DNA of 26,167 bases from an uncultured Polaribacter sp. (GTDB taxonomy: Bacteria; Bacteroidota; Bacteroidia; Flavobacteriales; Flavobacteriaceae), in contig CAJXAS010000006.1 in the NCBI GenBank assembly GCA_913050305.1, positions 1 through 26,167 on the forward strand, written 5' to 3'. How positions within the stretch are numbered: position 1 is the stretch's first letter; every line of letters begins with the position of its first letter. Position numbers and translations under genes: made by a program. Positions 7,010 through 15,783 of this stretch are shown here, piece after piece. Under the pieces are notes generated by a model, which was not told the origin of the DNA, did not search any database, and saw nothing but the letters and a program-made list of their open reading frames with translations.

Positions 7010-9463
7010 ATGTCGCAAAAAACCCTAATTCAAGATAAAAAAGAACTTTCTTTTAAAGATTTTAAAGAGGAAGTTTTAAACGACTACAAAATTGCTAAAA
7101 TTAGTAGAGAATGTAGTTTGCTTGGTAGAAGAGAGGTTTTAACCGGAAAAGCTAAATTTGGTATTTTTGGAGACGGAAAAGAAGTGCCACAATTAGCAAT
7201 GGCAAAAGCTTTTAAAAAAGGTGATTTTAGATCGGGATACTACAGAGATCAAACCTTTATGATGGCTATTGGTGAACTTACAGCACAACAATTTTTTGCA
7301 GGACTGTATGCTCATACAAAAATAGAAATAGAACCAATGTCTGCCGGAAGGCAAATGGGTGGTCATTTCGCAACTCATAGTCTAAACGATGACGGTAGCT
7401 GGAAAAATCTTACAGAACAATATAATTCCAGTGCTGATATTTCTCCCACAGCTGCTCAAATGCCTCGTTTATTAGGCTTAGCACAAGCATCTAAAATATA
7501 TAGAAACGAAAAAAGTGTGCAGCATAAAACTGATTTTTCTAATAAAGGAAATGAAGTTGCTTGGGGAACCATTGGAAATGCAAGTACAAGTGAAGGTTTA
7601 TTTTTTGAAACAATAAATGCAGCCGGTGTTCTGCAGGTTCCGATGATAATTAGTGTCTGGGATGATGAATACGGAATTTCTGTGCATGCAAAACATCAAA
7701 CCACAAAAGAAAGTATCTCTGAAATCTTAAAGGGTTTTCAGAGAGAAAATGAAGCTAATGGGTACGAAATTATTGTAGTAGATGGTTGGGATTATGTACA
7801 ATTAGTCGATGTATACAGCAGAGCATCAATCATAGCTAGAGAACAACATGTACCTGTTTTAATTCATGTGAAAGAATTGACACAGCCTCAAGGACATTCA
7901 ACTTCTGGCTCTCACGAAAGATATAAAGGTAAAGAAAGACTGCAGTGGGAAAAAGACCATGATTGTGTGGAGAAAATGCGAAAATGGATTTTGGATTTTG
8001 AACTAGAAACAGACTCTGGAGAAACTTTGCGCTTTGTAGATTCTGAAGAAGAAATAATAATTTTAGAAAAAGAAGCAAAAAAAACAGTAAATACTGCAAA
8101 GAGAAATGCTTGGAATGCTTACAATAACGAATTAATATCAGAAGCAGCAATTGCTGTAAAATTATTAAATAGGGTTGCTGAAAAAAGTGAAAACAAGGCT
8201 TTTATCACTAAATATAAAAATGATTTAGAGAAAATAACAGAACCAATAATTAAAGATATACTAATTGCTGCAAGAAAATCACTTCGTTATTTAAAAGAAG
8301 AAAACTTTGCAGAGAAAAAAGAACTTCAAAATTTTATAAAAGCAACTGTTAAAAATGCTGATGCTGTATACTCTTCTTACTTATTAAGTGAAAGTAAATA
8401 CAGTGCCTTAAATGTTGAGGAGAAAAAGCCTGTATTTGCTCAAAACCAAAACTTAGTAGACGCAAGAGTTGTAATGAGAGATAATTTTGATGCTATCTTA
8501 AAAAAACATCCAGAAGTTATTATTTTTGGTGAAGATGCAGGTTTCATTGGAGACGTAAACCAAGGTTTAGAAGGACTTCAAGAAAAATATGGCGACATAA
8601 GAGTAGCAGATACAGGAATTAGAGAAGCAACCATAATTGGACAAGGGATTGGCTTAGCTATGCGTGGTTTAAGACCTATTGCAGAAATACAATATTTAGA
8701 TTACTTACTGTACGCACTTCAAATAATGAGTGATGACTTGGCAACACTTCATTATAGAACTTTTGGAAAGCAAAAAGCGCCTTTAATTATTAGAACACGC
8801 GGACACAGATTAGAAGGAATATGGCATGCCGGATCTCCAATGGGAGGTATTATAAATAACATTCGTGGTATACATGTTTTAGTACCTAGAAACATGACTA
8901 AAGCTGCAGGTTTTTACAACACACTTCTAGAAGGTGACGAACCCGCATTAGTTATAGAATGTCTAAACGGATATCGTTTAAAGGAAGAACTTCCTTTAAA
9001 TTTAGCAGAATTTAAAACTAAAATTGGCGTTGTAGAAACGGTAAAAGAAGGCACAGATATTACTATAGTTTCTTATGGTTCTACGTTAAGAATTGTTCAA
9101 GAGACTTCTAAAGAACTGCAACAAGCAGGCATTAATATAGAAATTATTGATGCGCAAAGCTTATTACCTTTTGACTTAAATAGTGATTGTGTAAAAAGTT
9201 TAGTAAAAACAAATAAACTGTTAGTAATTGATGAAGATGTTCCAGGTGGTGCATCCGCCTATCTTTTACAAGAAATTTTAGAAAAACAGAACGGATACCA
9301 ATATTTAGATAGCAAACCTTGCACTTTAACAGCAAAAGCACATAGAACTGCTTATGGAACAGATGGAGACTACTTCTCTAAACCTTCTGCTGAAGATATT
9401 TTCGAAAAAGTATATGATATTATGCACGAATCGAACCCTGAAAAATACAAGAGTTTATATTAA
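7010..9463 (+). CDS. Fused alpha/beta E1 component of a 2-oxoacid dehydrogenase (branched-chain type)
   Basis: Thiamine-diphosphate enzyme that decarboxylates a 2-oxoacid and passes the acyl group to a lipoyl E2 in the cytoplasm. One 817-residue chain carries both E1 halves. The alpha half (about 1-330) has the FRSGYYRDQ segment, GRQMGGHFA, and the diphosphate/Mg motif starting GNASTSEG (189-196) ending in the WDDEYGIS region. Residues about 330-470 are a Lys/Glu-rich helical linker. The beta half (about 480-817) contains GEDAG (507-511), RVADTGIREATIIGQGIGLA, and the C-terminal transketolase domain with SYGST and VIDEDVPGGA. Most similar in style to branched-chain 2-oxoacid or broad-range E1; pyruvate cannot be excluded. 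ATG at 7010 follows a good promoter. E2 and E3 are not in the window, so the gene is unlinked from its complex. Fused E1 alpha/beta proteins are familiar in Bacteroidota. Confidence 0.9.
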   Translation: MSQKTLIQDKKELSFKDFKEEVLNDYKIAKISRECSLLGRREVLTGKAKFGIFGDGKEVPQLAMAKAFKKGDFRSGYYRDQTFMMAIGELTAQQFFAGLYAHTKIEIEPMSAGRQMGGHFATHSLNDDGSWKNLTEQYNSSADISPTAAQMPRLLGLAQASKIYRNEKSVQHKTDFSNKGNEVAWGTIGNASTSEGLFFETINAAGVLQVPMIISVWDDEYGISVHAKHQTTKESISEILKGFQRENEANGYEIIVVDGWDYVQLVDVYSRASIIAREQHVPVLIHVKELTQPQGHSTSGSHERYKGKERLQWEKDHDCVEKMRKWILDFELETDSGETLRFVDSEEEIIILEKEAKKTVNTAKRNAWNAYNNELISEAAIAVKLLNRVAEKSENKAFITKYKNDLEKITEPIIKDILIAARKSLRYLKEENFAEKKELQNFIKATVKNADAVYSSYLLSESKYSALNVEEKKPVFAQNQNLVDARVVMRDNFDAILKKHPEVIIFGEDAGFIGDVNQGLEGLQEKYGDIRVADTGIREATIIGQGIGLAMRGLRPIAEIQYLDYLLYALQIMSDDLATLHYRTFGKQKAPLIIRTRGHRLEGIWHAGSPMGGIINNIRGIHVLVPRNMTKAAGFYNTLLEGDEPALVIECLNGYRLKEELPLNLAEFKTKIGVVETVKEGTDITIVSYGSTLRIVQETSKELQQAGINIEIIDAQSLLPFDLNSDCVKSLVKTNKLLVIDEDVPGGASAYLLQEILEKQNGYQYLDSKPCTLTAKAHRTAYGTDGDYFSKPSAEDIFEKVYDIMHESNPEKYKSLY

Positions 9464-9485
9464 AACATCCTTCTTATAATTATTT

Positions 9486-9523
9486 AAATGCTCAAAAATC
9501 TTCGATTTTTGAGCATTTTTTTT
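9486..9523 (+). terminator. Strong rho-independent terminator after the E1 gene
   Basis: Perfect 15-bp stem (9486-9500 with 9504-9518) around a TTC loop, followed by a run of T to 9523. The T-rich right arm and A-rich left arm also make it plausible in reverse, but no minus-strand gene needs it. Confidence 0.92.
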
Positions 9524-9594
9524 AACATATGAAACGTAATTATTCAATAGGTTTTTAATATTTTAGTTCCATCAATATACAAAAGCACTAGACC

Positions 9595-12018
9595 ATGAAA
9601 AATCTGCTACTATATGCAATTATTTTTGTTTTTTTCCTTCCAATAGAAACGTTAGCGCAAAGAAAAAAAGTGAAAAAGAAAAAAAGAGAGGAAACTGTTA
9701 ATACTATTAAAAAAAGTAAAGCTATTTTATATACTGACTTTGTAAATGAAGGCACAAAAACCGATAAGGGCTTATTTAAAGTGCATGAGAATAAAGAAAA
9801 ATTTATCTATGAAATTCCAAAGTTGTACTTGGGAAAAGAAATGTTATTAGTAACGAGAATTAAAGAGCTTCCTGCGGGTTTAGGGGGAGGTTATGTAAAT
9901 GCTGGATCTAAAATTAATACCCAGGTTATTGTTTGGGAACAATATAAAAACAAGGTACTTCTAAAAGTAAAATCTTACAATGCCATAGCAAATGATTCTT
10001 TACCAATTTATAAATCTGTTAAGGCAAATAACTTAGAGCCTATCATTTACGCTTTCGATATAAAATCTCAAAACATAGATTCTACTGCTGTGCTAGTAGA
10101 CGTTACAAAATTATTTTCTACCGATGTAAAAGCGATTACAGCACTACCAACTTTTTATAGAAAAACGTATAAAGTAAAAAAATTAGATACTTCTCGAAGC
10201 TTTATCAATAGTATAAAAAGTTATCCAAAAAACATTGAAGTTGTGCAAGATTTCACTTTTGAATCAGATACGCCACCCAGTAATAAAAGCACAAATACCA
10301 TTACTATTCGCATTAATCAATCTATGATTTTATTGCCAGAGAACCCAATGATGTCAAGAGTTTATGATAAAAGAGTTGGTTATTTCTCTTTAGGCAATGT
10401 AGATTATAATTCTGAAGCCTTAAAAGCAGATAGCAAAAGGTATATTAAACGCTGGCGCCTTGAACCAACAGATGAAGATGCTTACAATCGCGGCGAATTG
10501 GTTGAACCTAAAAAACCTATTATCTATTATTTAGATCCTGCCACACCTAAGAAATTAAGAAAATACATAAAACAAGGTGTAGACGATTGGCAAAAAGTAT
10601 TCGAAACAGCTGGCTTTAAAAATGCCATTATGGCAAAAATGCCCCCAACCAAATCAGAAGACCCAGAGTTTAGCATGGAAGATGTGCGATACTCTTCTAT
10701 TAGGTATGTAGCAAGCACAACTAGAAATGCGGTTGGACCATCTGTATCAGATCCCAGATCTGGCGAGATTTTAGAAAGTGATATTATTTGGTACCACAAC
10801 CATTTACGTTCTTACAGGAATAGATATTTATTAGAAACTGGTGCTGCAAATCCGTCTGCAAGAACGTTAAACACCACAGATGAAGAGATTGGAGATATGA
10901 TGCGTATGGTTATTGCACATGAAGTTGGACATGCTTTAGGTTTACCTCACAATATGGCAGCTAGTTTTGCATACCCAACCGATTCTTTACGTTCCGGAAG
11001 TTTTACACAAAAAAACGGTATTGCTGCTACAATTATGGATTACGCTAGATATAATTACGTTGCGCAACCGGGCGATAAAAATATTCGTTTTATAAGACAA
11101 TTGGGACCATATGACCACTATGCAATCAACTGGGGGTATCGAAAAATAGCAAATATAAATAAGCCCGATGATGAAGTTAAAATATTAAATAAATGGATTG
11201 AAAATAAAGCAGATAATCCGATTTATAGATTTGGTGGACAACGTTTTGACCCTTCTGCACAAACCGAAGGAATAGGCAATAACCAAATAAAATCTAGTAC
11301 ATATGGAATAAAAAATCTGAAAATTGTTGCTAAAAACTTACCAAAGTGGACTTCTGATCAAACTAATAATTATGAAGATTTAAGTGAATTGTATGGGGAA
11401 TTGTTAAGTGTTTGGGGCAGATATGTTGGCCATGTAGCAGGAAATATTGGAGGTGTTTATGAGTTTAATAAAAAACCATCTCAAATAGGAGAAATCTATA
11501 TACCTACTTCAAAAGCAAAACAAAAAGAGTCTTTAAATTGGTTACAAACAAATGTTTTTCAAACTCAGAATTGGTTGTTAGATAAAAATATTTTAAACAA
11601 AATTAAAGAGGCTGGATATAGTGAGATGCTGACAAAGTACCAAAACAGATTTTTAAGAATATTACTAAATACTAAAACCTTAAAAAGACTTATTGATACA
11701 GAAGTTATTCAAGAAAACCATTATGCCGCAATAGATATGGTGGGCGACTTAAGAAGAGGAATTTTCTCTGAAACAAGGACTATTAAAAATGTTGATCTTC
11801 ATCGAAGAAACCTTCAAAAATCTTTTATCAACAGATTGTCTAGTTTAATGAAAGATGTTTCGATTCAGAATACAGATATTCCTTCAATTATTCGTGGTGA
11901 ATTAACCACATTAAAATATCAATTAAATGCGGCAAGTAAAAAAACAGTAAATAAAATAACAAAGTATCATTACAAGGATTCTGTTATTCTAATTAACAAT
12001 ATTTTAGACCCAAAGTAA
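9595..12018 (+). CDS. Exported zinc-dependent metalloprotease (DUF5117/DUF4953-type)
   Basis: An 807-residue secreted or periplasmic endopeptidase. Signal peptide at residues 1-21 (cut after LAQ or LA|Q). The zinc site is HEVGHALGLPHN at 442-453, giving His442, Glu443, His446 and His452, followed by a metzincin-like Met-turn IMDYAR with Met481. The N-terminal 300 residues match the DUF5118/DUF5117 beta domains usually placed before this catalytic domain in Bacteroidota; the C-terminal 250 residues are helical. The mature N-terminus begins with an unusual run of basic residues (RKKVKKKKR, about 23-31). Own transcript: preceded by a terminator, followed by a bidirectional hairpin shared with the convergent DUF2851 gene. 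Substrate unknown; the HExxHxxGxxH signature makes a zinc protease likely. The start ATG at 9595 fits the signal peptide exactly. Confidence 0.9.
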   Translation: MKNLLLYAIIFVFFLPIETLAQRKKVKKKKREETVNTIKKSKAILYTDFVNEGTKTDKGLFKVHENKEKFIYEIPKLYLGKEMLLVTRIKELPAGLGGGYVNAGSKINTQVIVWEQYKNKVLLKVKSYNAIANDSLPIYKSVKANNLEPIIYAFDIKSQNIDSTAVLVDVTKLFSTDVKAITALPTFYRKTYKVKKLDTSRSFINSIKSYPKNIEVVQDFTFESDTPPSNKSTNTITIRINQSMILLPENPMMSRVYDKRVGYFSLGNVDYNSEALKADSKRYIKRWRLEPTDEDAYNRGELVEPKKPIIYYLDPATPKKLRKYIKQGVDDWQKVFETAGFKNAIMAKMPPTKSEDPEFSMEDVRYSSIRYVASTTRNAVGPSVSDPRSGEILESDIIWYHNHLRSYRNRYLLETGAANPSARTLNTTDEEIGDMMRMVIAHEVGHALGLPHNMAASFAYPTDSLRSGSFTQKNGIAATIMDYARYNYVAQPGDKNIRFIRQLGPYDHYAINWGYRKIANINKPDDEVKILNKWIENKADNPIYRFGGQRFDPSAQTEGIGNNQIKSSTYGIKNLKIVAKNLPKWTSDQTNNYEDLSELYGELLSVWGRYVGHVAGNIGGVYEFNKKPSQIGEIYIPTSKAKQKESLNWLQTNVFQTQNWLLDKNILNKIKEAGYSEMLTKYQNRFLRILLNTKTLKRLIDTEVIQENHYAAIDMVGDLRRGIFSETRTIKNVDLHRRNLQKSFINRLSSLMKDVSIQNTDIPSIIRGELTTLKYQLNAASKKTVNKITKYHYKDSVILINNILDPK

Positions 12019-12055
12019 GAGAACTCTACTATCCTTAAAAAAGGATAGATTCTCT
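12018..12055. terminator. Bidirectional hairpin between convergent genes
   Basis: Stem CTATCCTT/AAGGATAG (12029-12036 and 12041-12048) with an AAAA loop, extended by AGAGAA/TTCTCT (12018-12023 and 12050-12055) across an internal loop. It lies between the stop of the plus-strand metalloprotease and the stop of the minus-strand DUF2851 gene and probably serves both. Confidence 0.75.
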
Positions 12056-12057
12056 AT

Positions 12058-13329
12058 TTATCTTTTAAGTATAATATTACCTATTGCGCACTCTAAACAA
12101 CGTTTAGGTGCGCAATAATTATTTTTAAGCTCCAATAAAGTCTGTGTATCGAAAGCATTTTTAGAACTTACTCCAATTTCAGAAAATTTAGAAATGATGC
12201 TATTTTTCTCTGGCTTCATCTTTTTAAGAAGTACTAAAAAAAATTCTTCATGCACTTCTCCTCTGCTTTTTTGAAACAAAAATTTTAATGGAATAATCGT
12301 ATTAATAATTAACAAATCGATAAATGAAGTTGTGATTTTTTTTGATGATTTTTTTGATATCGAATCGAAATTATAATGTGTTTGCCAAAAAGGATTTACA
12401 ACAACAGTAAATATTTCATAAAACTCCTCTAAGTTGTCTATCGCTATCAATTTAGAAAACAGGTTTTGGTGTTTATGAAATAACGCGACTAATTGAGCTA
12501 TTCTAATGGTTGGGAAATTATTAGGACGCATTCTGAAAAAAGAAAATTCGTTTTTAGGAATGTGATTTAACTTAAACTTATGTTTTAAATAATCATATTC
12601 CTTTCTTAATTCTTTCTGATATTTGTCTTCAGTTTCCTCCTCTAAAAAACCTGCCTGACCAAAGAGTAAAGCAGCCAGCTGATTTGTACGAAAACTGAGT
12701 TTCTTAATTACAGAATAGTCTACAGACTGTGCCAATCTTAAAAAAGAGTTGCCATTTACTTTTAACCCAAAATTCTTTATTAATAATTGAAATAAAACTG
12801 CTTCAAAATTATTATTTTCTTGTTGTAATAAAGTATTTATTTCCTCAGATTTTCTTTCAAGGCGGTCAAAAAATAAACGTTCTTTCCAATTATTAAAAAT
12901 AAATTTATCAACCGTAGAAATAGCATTTTTGCAAGGAAGCCAGGTGGTTGGTGCTAAAAATAAATTTTTATACTTATTTAAAACAGTTTCGTCAATAAAA
13001 TTTTTTAAAACCAAAGTTGGGATTGGCTTATTATTTTTCATGTAAATAGCAGCATCATTCTCCCAAACTACATGCAAAATAACTGCATCATAATTTAAAT
13101 CTTTTTCATGGTTATGCATATACCAATCTGAAGCCTTTAAATGGATTTCTACATTTCCTATCCAAGTTTGTCCATCAATTTTTAATTGTGCATTTAAAAA
13201 ATCCGGTCCAGCATTTTTATTATGTAAACCGGACTTTATAATTGATAAATGCTCATTACCTGTTGTCTTAAAATCTACCTTTGAAAACATTTTGTACAGC
13301 CATACATAATGCAAAAAATCTTCATTCAT
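12058..13329 (-). CDS. DUF2851 family protein
   Basis: A 423-residue cytoplasmic protein of a Bacteroidota family of unknown function. Start taken as the ATG at 13329 (sequence MNEDFLHYVW, the typical family start); a TTG five codons upstream (13344) is less likely. Recognisable segments: GPDFLNAQL (41-49), WIGNVEIHLKASDW (56-69) with nearby HNH, then a hydrophobic strand ILHVVWEND, and a C-terminal cysteine motif C406-x4-C411-x2-C414, with a further Cys133 in WLPC. No signal peptide or membrane segment. Convergent with the metalloprotease and divergent from the nitroreductase across 111 bases; I found no good TAnnTTTG on its own strand. The GPDF...EIH pattern is reminiscent of a PD-(D/E)XK nuclease core and the cysteines of a metal or Fe-S cluster, but this is speculation, not recognition. 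Confidence 0.85.
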   Translation of the reverse strand: MNEDFLHYVWLYKMFSKVDFKTTGNEHLSIIKSGLHNKNAGPDFLNAQLKIDGQTWIGNVEIHLKASDWYMHNHEKDLNYDAVILHVVWENDAAIYMKNNKPIPTLVLKNFIDETVLNKYKNLFLAPTTWLPCKNAISTVDKFIFNNWKERLFFDRLERKSEEINTLLQQENNNFEAVLFQLLIKNFGLKVNGNSFLRLAQSVDYSVIKKLSFRTNQLAALLFGQAGFLEEETEDKYQKELRKEYDYLKHKFKLNHIPKNEFSFFRMRPNNFPTIRIAQLVALFHKHQNLFSKLIAIDNLEEFYEIFTVVVNPFWQTHYNFDSISKKSSKKITTSFIDLLIINTIIPLKFLFQKSRGEVHEEFFLVLLKKMKPEKNSIISKFSEIGVSSKNAFDTQTLLELKNNYCAPKRCLECAIGNIILKR

Positions 13330-13414
13330 GCTTTTTATTATCAATGTACAAAAAAATTGATACTTCTATAAATTTATATAATTACCACATTGATATTAAA
13401 TAGTAATATTGCAC

Positions 13415-13422
13415 TATTTTTG
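13415..13422 (+). promoter_or_regulatory. Bacteroidota-type promoter of the nitroreductase
   Basis: TATTTTTG matches TAnnTTTG and lies 18 bases before the ATG at 13441. A TTG at 13390-13392, 22 bases upstream of the element, is a plausible -33 box with slightly long spacing. This argues against translation beginning at an in-frame TTG at 13390, which would sit inside the promoter. Confidence 0.7.
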
Positions 13423-13440
13423 CATTTCAAAATAAGAATA

Positions 13441-14073
13441 ATGAATATTATAGATAGTTTAAAATGGCGCTATGCTGTTAAAAAATTTGATACGAACAAA
13501 AATCTTTCAGAGAAACAAATAGAAACGTTAAAAGAAGCCTTTAATTTAACAGCTACATCTTACGGCTTGCAGCCGTTAAAATTAGTGATAATTAAAAATA
13601 AAAAAATTCAAGAAAAACTTGTACCGTTCTCATGGAATCAACAACAGATTTTGCAAGCATCTCATCTATTAGTAATATGTATAAAAGATAATTACACAAC
13701 TAAAGAAGTAGAAAACTACTTTAATTTAGTGCAAAAAATTAGAAATACACCTGATGAAGTTATCAATCCATTTAAAAAGTTTTTAACTGCAGAAATTGCA
13801 AAAAAAACACAAGAAGAATTATATGTTTCAAATAAAAATCAAGCCTATATTGCTCTTGGGAATTTGTTAACAGTTTGTGCTTCACAGGAGATAGATTCTT
13901 GTCCAATGGAAGGTTTTACACCAGAAAAATATGATGAAATTTTAGACCTAACAAAAGACAATTTAAAATCCGTATTAGTTTTACCTGTAGGCTTTAGAGC
14001 ATCAGATGATTATATGAAAGATTTAACAAAAGTGAGGAAAAATATTTCTGATAGCATCATTGAAATTTCTTAA
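13441..14073 (+). CDS. Nitroreductase family NAD(P)H-dependent FMN oxidoreductase
   Basis: A 210-residue cytoplasmic flavoprotein of the nitroreductase superfamily (NfsB-like), which reduces nitro compounds, quinones or flavins with NAD(P)H. Evidence: the N-terminal helix MNIIDSLKWRYAVKKFD with the FMN-phosphate-binding RYAVKKF, then TSYGLQP before LKLVIIK, the CPMEGF segment that lines the FMN site, and VLPVGFRASDD near the end, all standard for the NfsB group. Start set at ATG 13441: it gives the expected N-terminus, while a longer frame from 13390 overlaps the promoter. No Shine-Dalgarno; the leader is AATAAGAATA. Followed by a hairpin at 14111-14139. Physiological substrate is unknown; neighbours (DUF2851, PepD) do not indicate one. 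Confidence 0.92.
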   Translation: MNIIDSLKWRYAVKKFDTNKNLSEKQIETLKEAFNLTATSYGLQPLKLVIIKNKKIQEKLVPFSWNQQQILQASHLLVICIKDNYTTKEVENYFNLVQKIRNTPDEVINPFKKFLTAEIAKKTQEELYVSNKNQAYIALGNLLTVCASQEIDSCPMEGFTPEKYDEILDLTKDNLKSVLVLPVGFRASDDYMKDLTKVRKNISDSIIEIS

Positions 14074-14110
14074 TTTATAATTATCACTTTTCGACTTCAT
14101 TTAAAAGATA

Positions 14111-14139
14111 TTTCAATTCTGTTAAGAACGGAATCGAAA
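14111..14139 (+). terminator. Hairpin between nitroreductase and pepD
   Basis: 13-nt arms at 14111-14123 and 14127-14139 around an AAG loop, with one A-C mismatch and one T-G wobble. It starts 37 bases after the nitroreductase stop. The T tract after it is weak, so efficiency is uncertain. Confidence 0.45.
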
Positions 14140-14183
14140 ACTTTAAATACCTATTAAACCTTTTAGCTAGAAACATAAAATCG

Positions 14184-14191
14184 TATTTTTG
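14184..14191 (+). promoter_or_regulatory. Bacteroidota-type -7 element of pepD
   Basis: TATTTTTG, an exact TAnnTTTG match, ends 23 bases before the ATG at 14215. The TTTTAG around 14161 is a poor -33 candidate. The layout matches that of the E1 gene promoter. Confidence 0.62.
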
Positions 14192-14214
14192 AAACGTAAT
14201 AAAAAAAACAAAAA

Positions 14215-15675
14215 ATGAGTACATCAGTAAGGAATTTAGAACCAAAAGAAGTTTGGAATATGTTTGCAGATTTAAATGCAGTTCCTCGTCCTTCAAAAAA
14301 AGAAGAACGTGTTATTCAATTTATGGTAGATTTTGGTAAAAAACTAAATTTAGAAACATTTGTAGATAAAGTTGGCAATGTTATTATTACTAAACCTGCA
14401 ACAAAAGGTTTAGAAAATAGAAAAACAGTAGTTTTACAAAGTCACTTAGACATGGTGCATCAAAAAAACTCAGATACTATTTTTAATTTTGAGAAAGAAG
14501 GAATTAAAATGTTAATCCAAGGAGATTGGGTTACTGCAGATGGTACAACTTTAGGTGCAGATAATGGTTTAGGAGTTGCTTCAATAATGGCTGTTTTAGC
14601 TTCAACAGAAATTGAACACCCTAATCTAGAGGCCCTCTTTACGATAGATGAAGAAACCGGTATGACCGGTGCAATGGGTTTAGAAGGTGGTGTTTTAAAA
14701 GGTGAAATTCTGTTAAACTTAGACACAGAAGAAGATGATGAAATTGGAATGGGCTGTGCTGGAGGAATTGACGTAACTGCCATAAGAACATATAGAGAAG
14801 AGCTAGTGCCTGAGACAGCAACTGCTTTTACTATTTCTGTGAAAGGTTTAAATGGTGGTCACTCTGGAATGGATATTATTAAAGGTTTAGGAAATGCTAA
14901 TAAAATAATGAATCGTTTATTATTTGAAGGAGCTACTAACTGCGGTTTAAAAATATCTGAAGTTAATGGAGGTAGTTTGCGAAATGCAATTCCAAGAGAA
15001 AGTTTTGCCTTAGTTACTGTAGATACTGCTTCTAAAGAATTTTTCTTATTGAATACAGGCAGACTTATCAGCAACATAAAAGAAGAGTTTTCAACAATAG
15101 AAAGTAACTTAATAATAGAGATTCAAGAAACTCAGCTTCCAGAAAAGGTGATGGAATTAGGCGTGCAAGAAGGGTTTTTAAAATCTACTTACGCTGCTTT
15201 TAATGGAGTATATAGGATGAGCCCAGATATAGAAAACTTAGTAGAAACTTCTAATAATATTGCTAGAGTTATTGTAAAATCTGGCCAAATTAAAATTGGA
15301 TGTTTAACACGTTCATCATCTGAAACTAATAAAATTGACTTAGCAAATTCATTGAAATCTGCTTTTGAATTGTCTGGTTTTGACGTTGAGCTTTCAGGCG
15401 AGTACCCAGGTTGGCAGCCGAATATAAATTCCGAAATACTAGATATTGTATCTAACTTATATGAGAACTTACATGGAGAAAAAGCAAAAGTTGAAGCTTG
15501 TCATGCAGGTTTAGAATGCGGTATCCTGGGACAGAACTACCCCGAAATAGATATGGTTTCCTTTGGACCGACTATAAGAGGTGCACATTCACCTGATGAA
15601 CGCGCAAGTATTTCATCAACTAAAAAATTCTGGAGATTCTTAATAGAAATATTGGGGAATATTCCCAAAAAATAA
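14215..15675 (+). CDS. pepD: Aminoacyl-histidine dipeptidase (peptidase M20C)
   Basis: A 486-residue cytoplasmic dizinc dipeptidase that hydrolyses Xaa-His and other dipeptides. Length is nearly the same as Escherichia coli PepD (485). All expected metal and catalytic residues are visible: His77 and Asp79 in SHLDMV, Asp116 in GADNG, Glu146/Glu147 in DEETG, Asp170 in LDTEE, and His458 in GAHSPDE. The lid domain lies between, about residues 190-385, with GGHSG containing the lid His that completes the active site in M20 dimers. ATG at 14215 follows a TAnnTTTG promoter and an A-rich leader. Transcribed alone and closed by a strong 19-bp terminator about 110 bases after the stop. No signal peptide. 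Confidence 0.94.
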   Translation: MSTSVRNLEPKEVWNMFADLNAVPRPSKKEERVIQFMVDFGKKLNLETFVDKVGNVIITKPATKGLENRKTVVLQSHLDMVHQKNSDTIFNFEKEGIKMLIQGDWVTADGTTLGADNGLGVASIMAVLASTEIEHPNLEALFTIDEETGMTGAMGLEGGVLKGEILLNLDTEEDDEIGMGCAGGIDVTAIRTYREELVPETATAFTISVKGLNGGHSGMDIIKGLGNANKIMNRLLFEGATNCGLKISEVNGGSLRNAIPRESFALVTVDTASKEFFLLNTGRLISNIKEEFSTIESNLIIEIQETQLPEKVMELGVQEGFLKSTYAAFNGVYRMSPDIENLVETSNNIARVIVKSGQIKIGCLTRSSSETNKIDLANSLKSAFELSGFDVELSGEYPGWQPNINSEILDIVSNLYENLHGEKAKVEACHAGLECGILGQNYPEIDMVSFGPTIRGAHSPDERASISSTKKFWRFLIEILGNIPKK

Positions 15676-15714
15676 ATAGTACTGTTTTAGAAAACATCAA
15701 TTAAGGCGAGTTAG

Positions 15715-15756
15715 TAAGAAATACTTTAGGCGTAGCCTTCTAATTATAATTTCTTA
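15715..15756 (+). other. Nested hairpin in the pepD 3' region
   Basis: TAAGAAAT (15715-15722) pairs perfectly with ATTTCTTA (15749-15756), enclosing a small AGGC-GTA-GCCT hairpin (15728-15738). It lies between pepD and its terminator and would be part of the pepD 3' UTR. Could be a degradation block or part of a small RNA; function unknown. Confidence 0.4.
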
Positions 15757-15783
15757 ATCAAAAATATTAGAAATTTATTTAAT

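Noticed and set aside
7836..8150. 104-residue Leu/Phe-rich minus-strand frame inside the E1 gene
   Set aside because: Composition is what antisense of Lys/Glu-rich coding sequence yields; no independent signals.
13330..13344. TTG start at 13344 for the DUF2851 gene
   Set aside because: An ATG five codons downstream gives the typical MNEDFLHYVW start.
13390..13440. Longer nitroreductase start at TTG 13390
   Set aside because: The added residues do not resemble the family, and the region contains the TATTTTTG promoter element.
14460..14783. 107-residue minus-strand frame inside pepD
   Set aside because: Antisense shadow of a well-conserved gene, low-complexity Ser/Pro composition, no promoter or homology.
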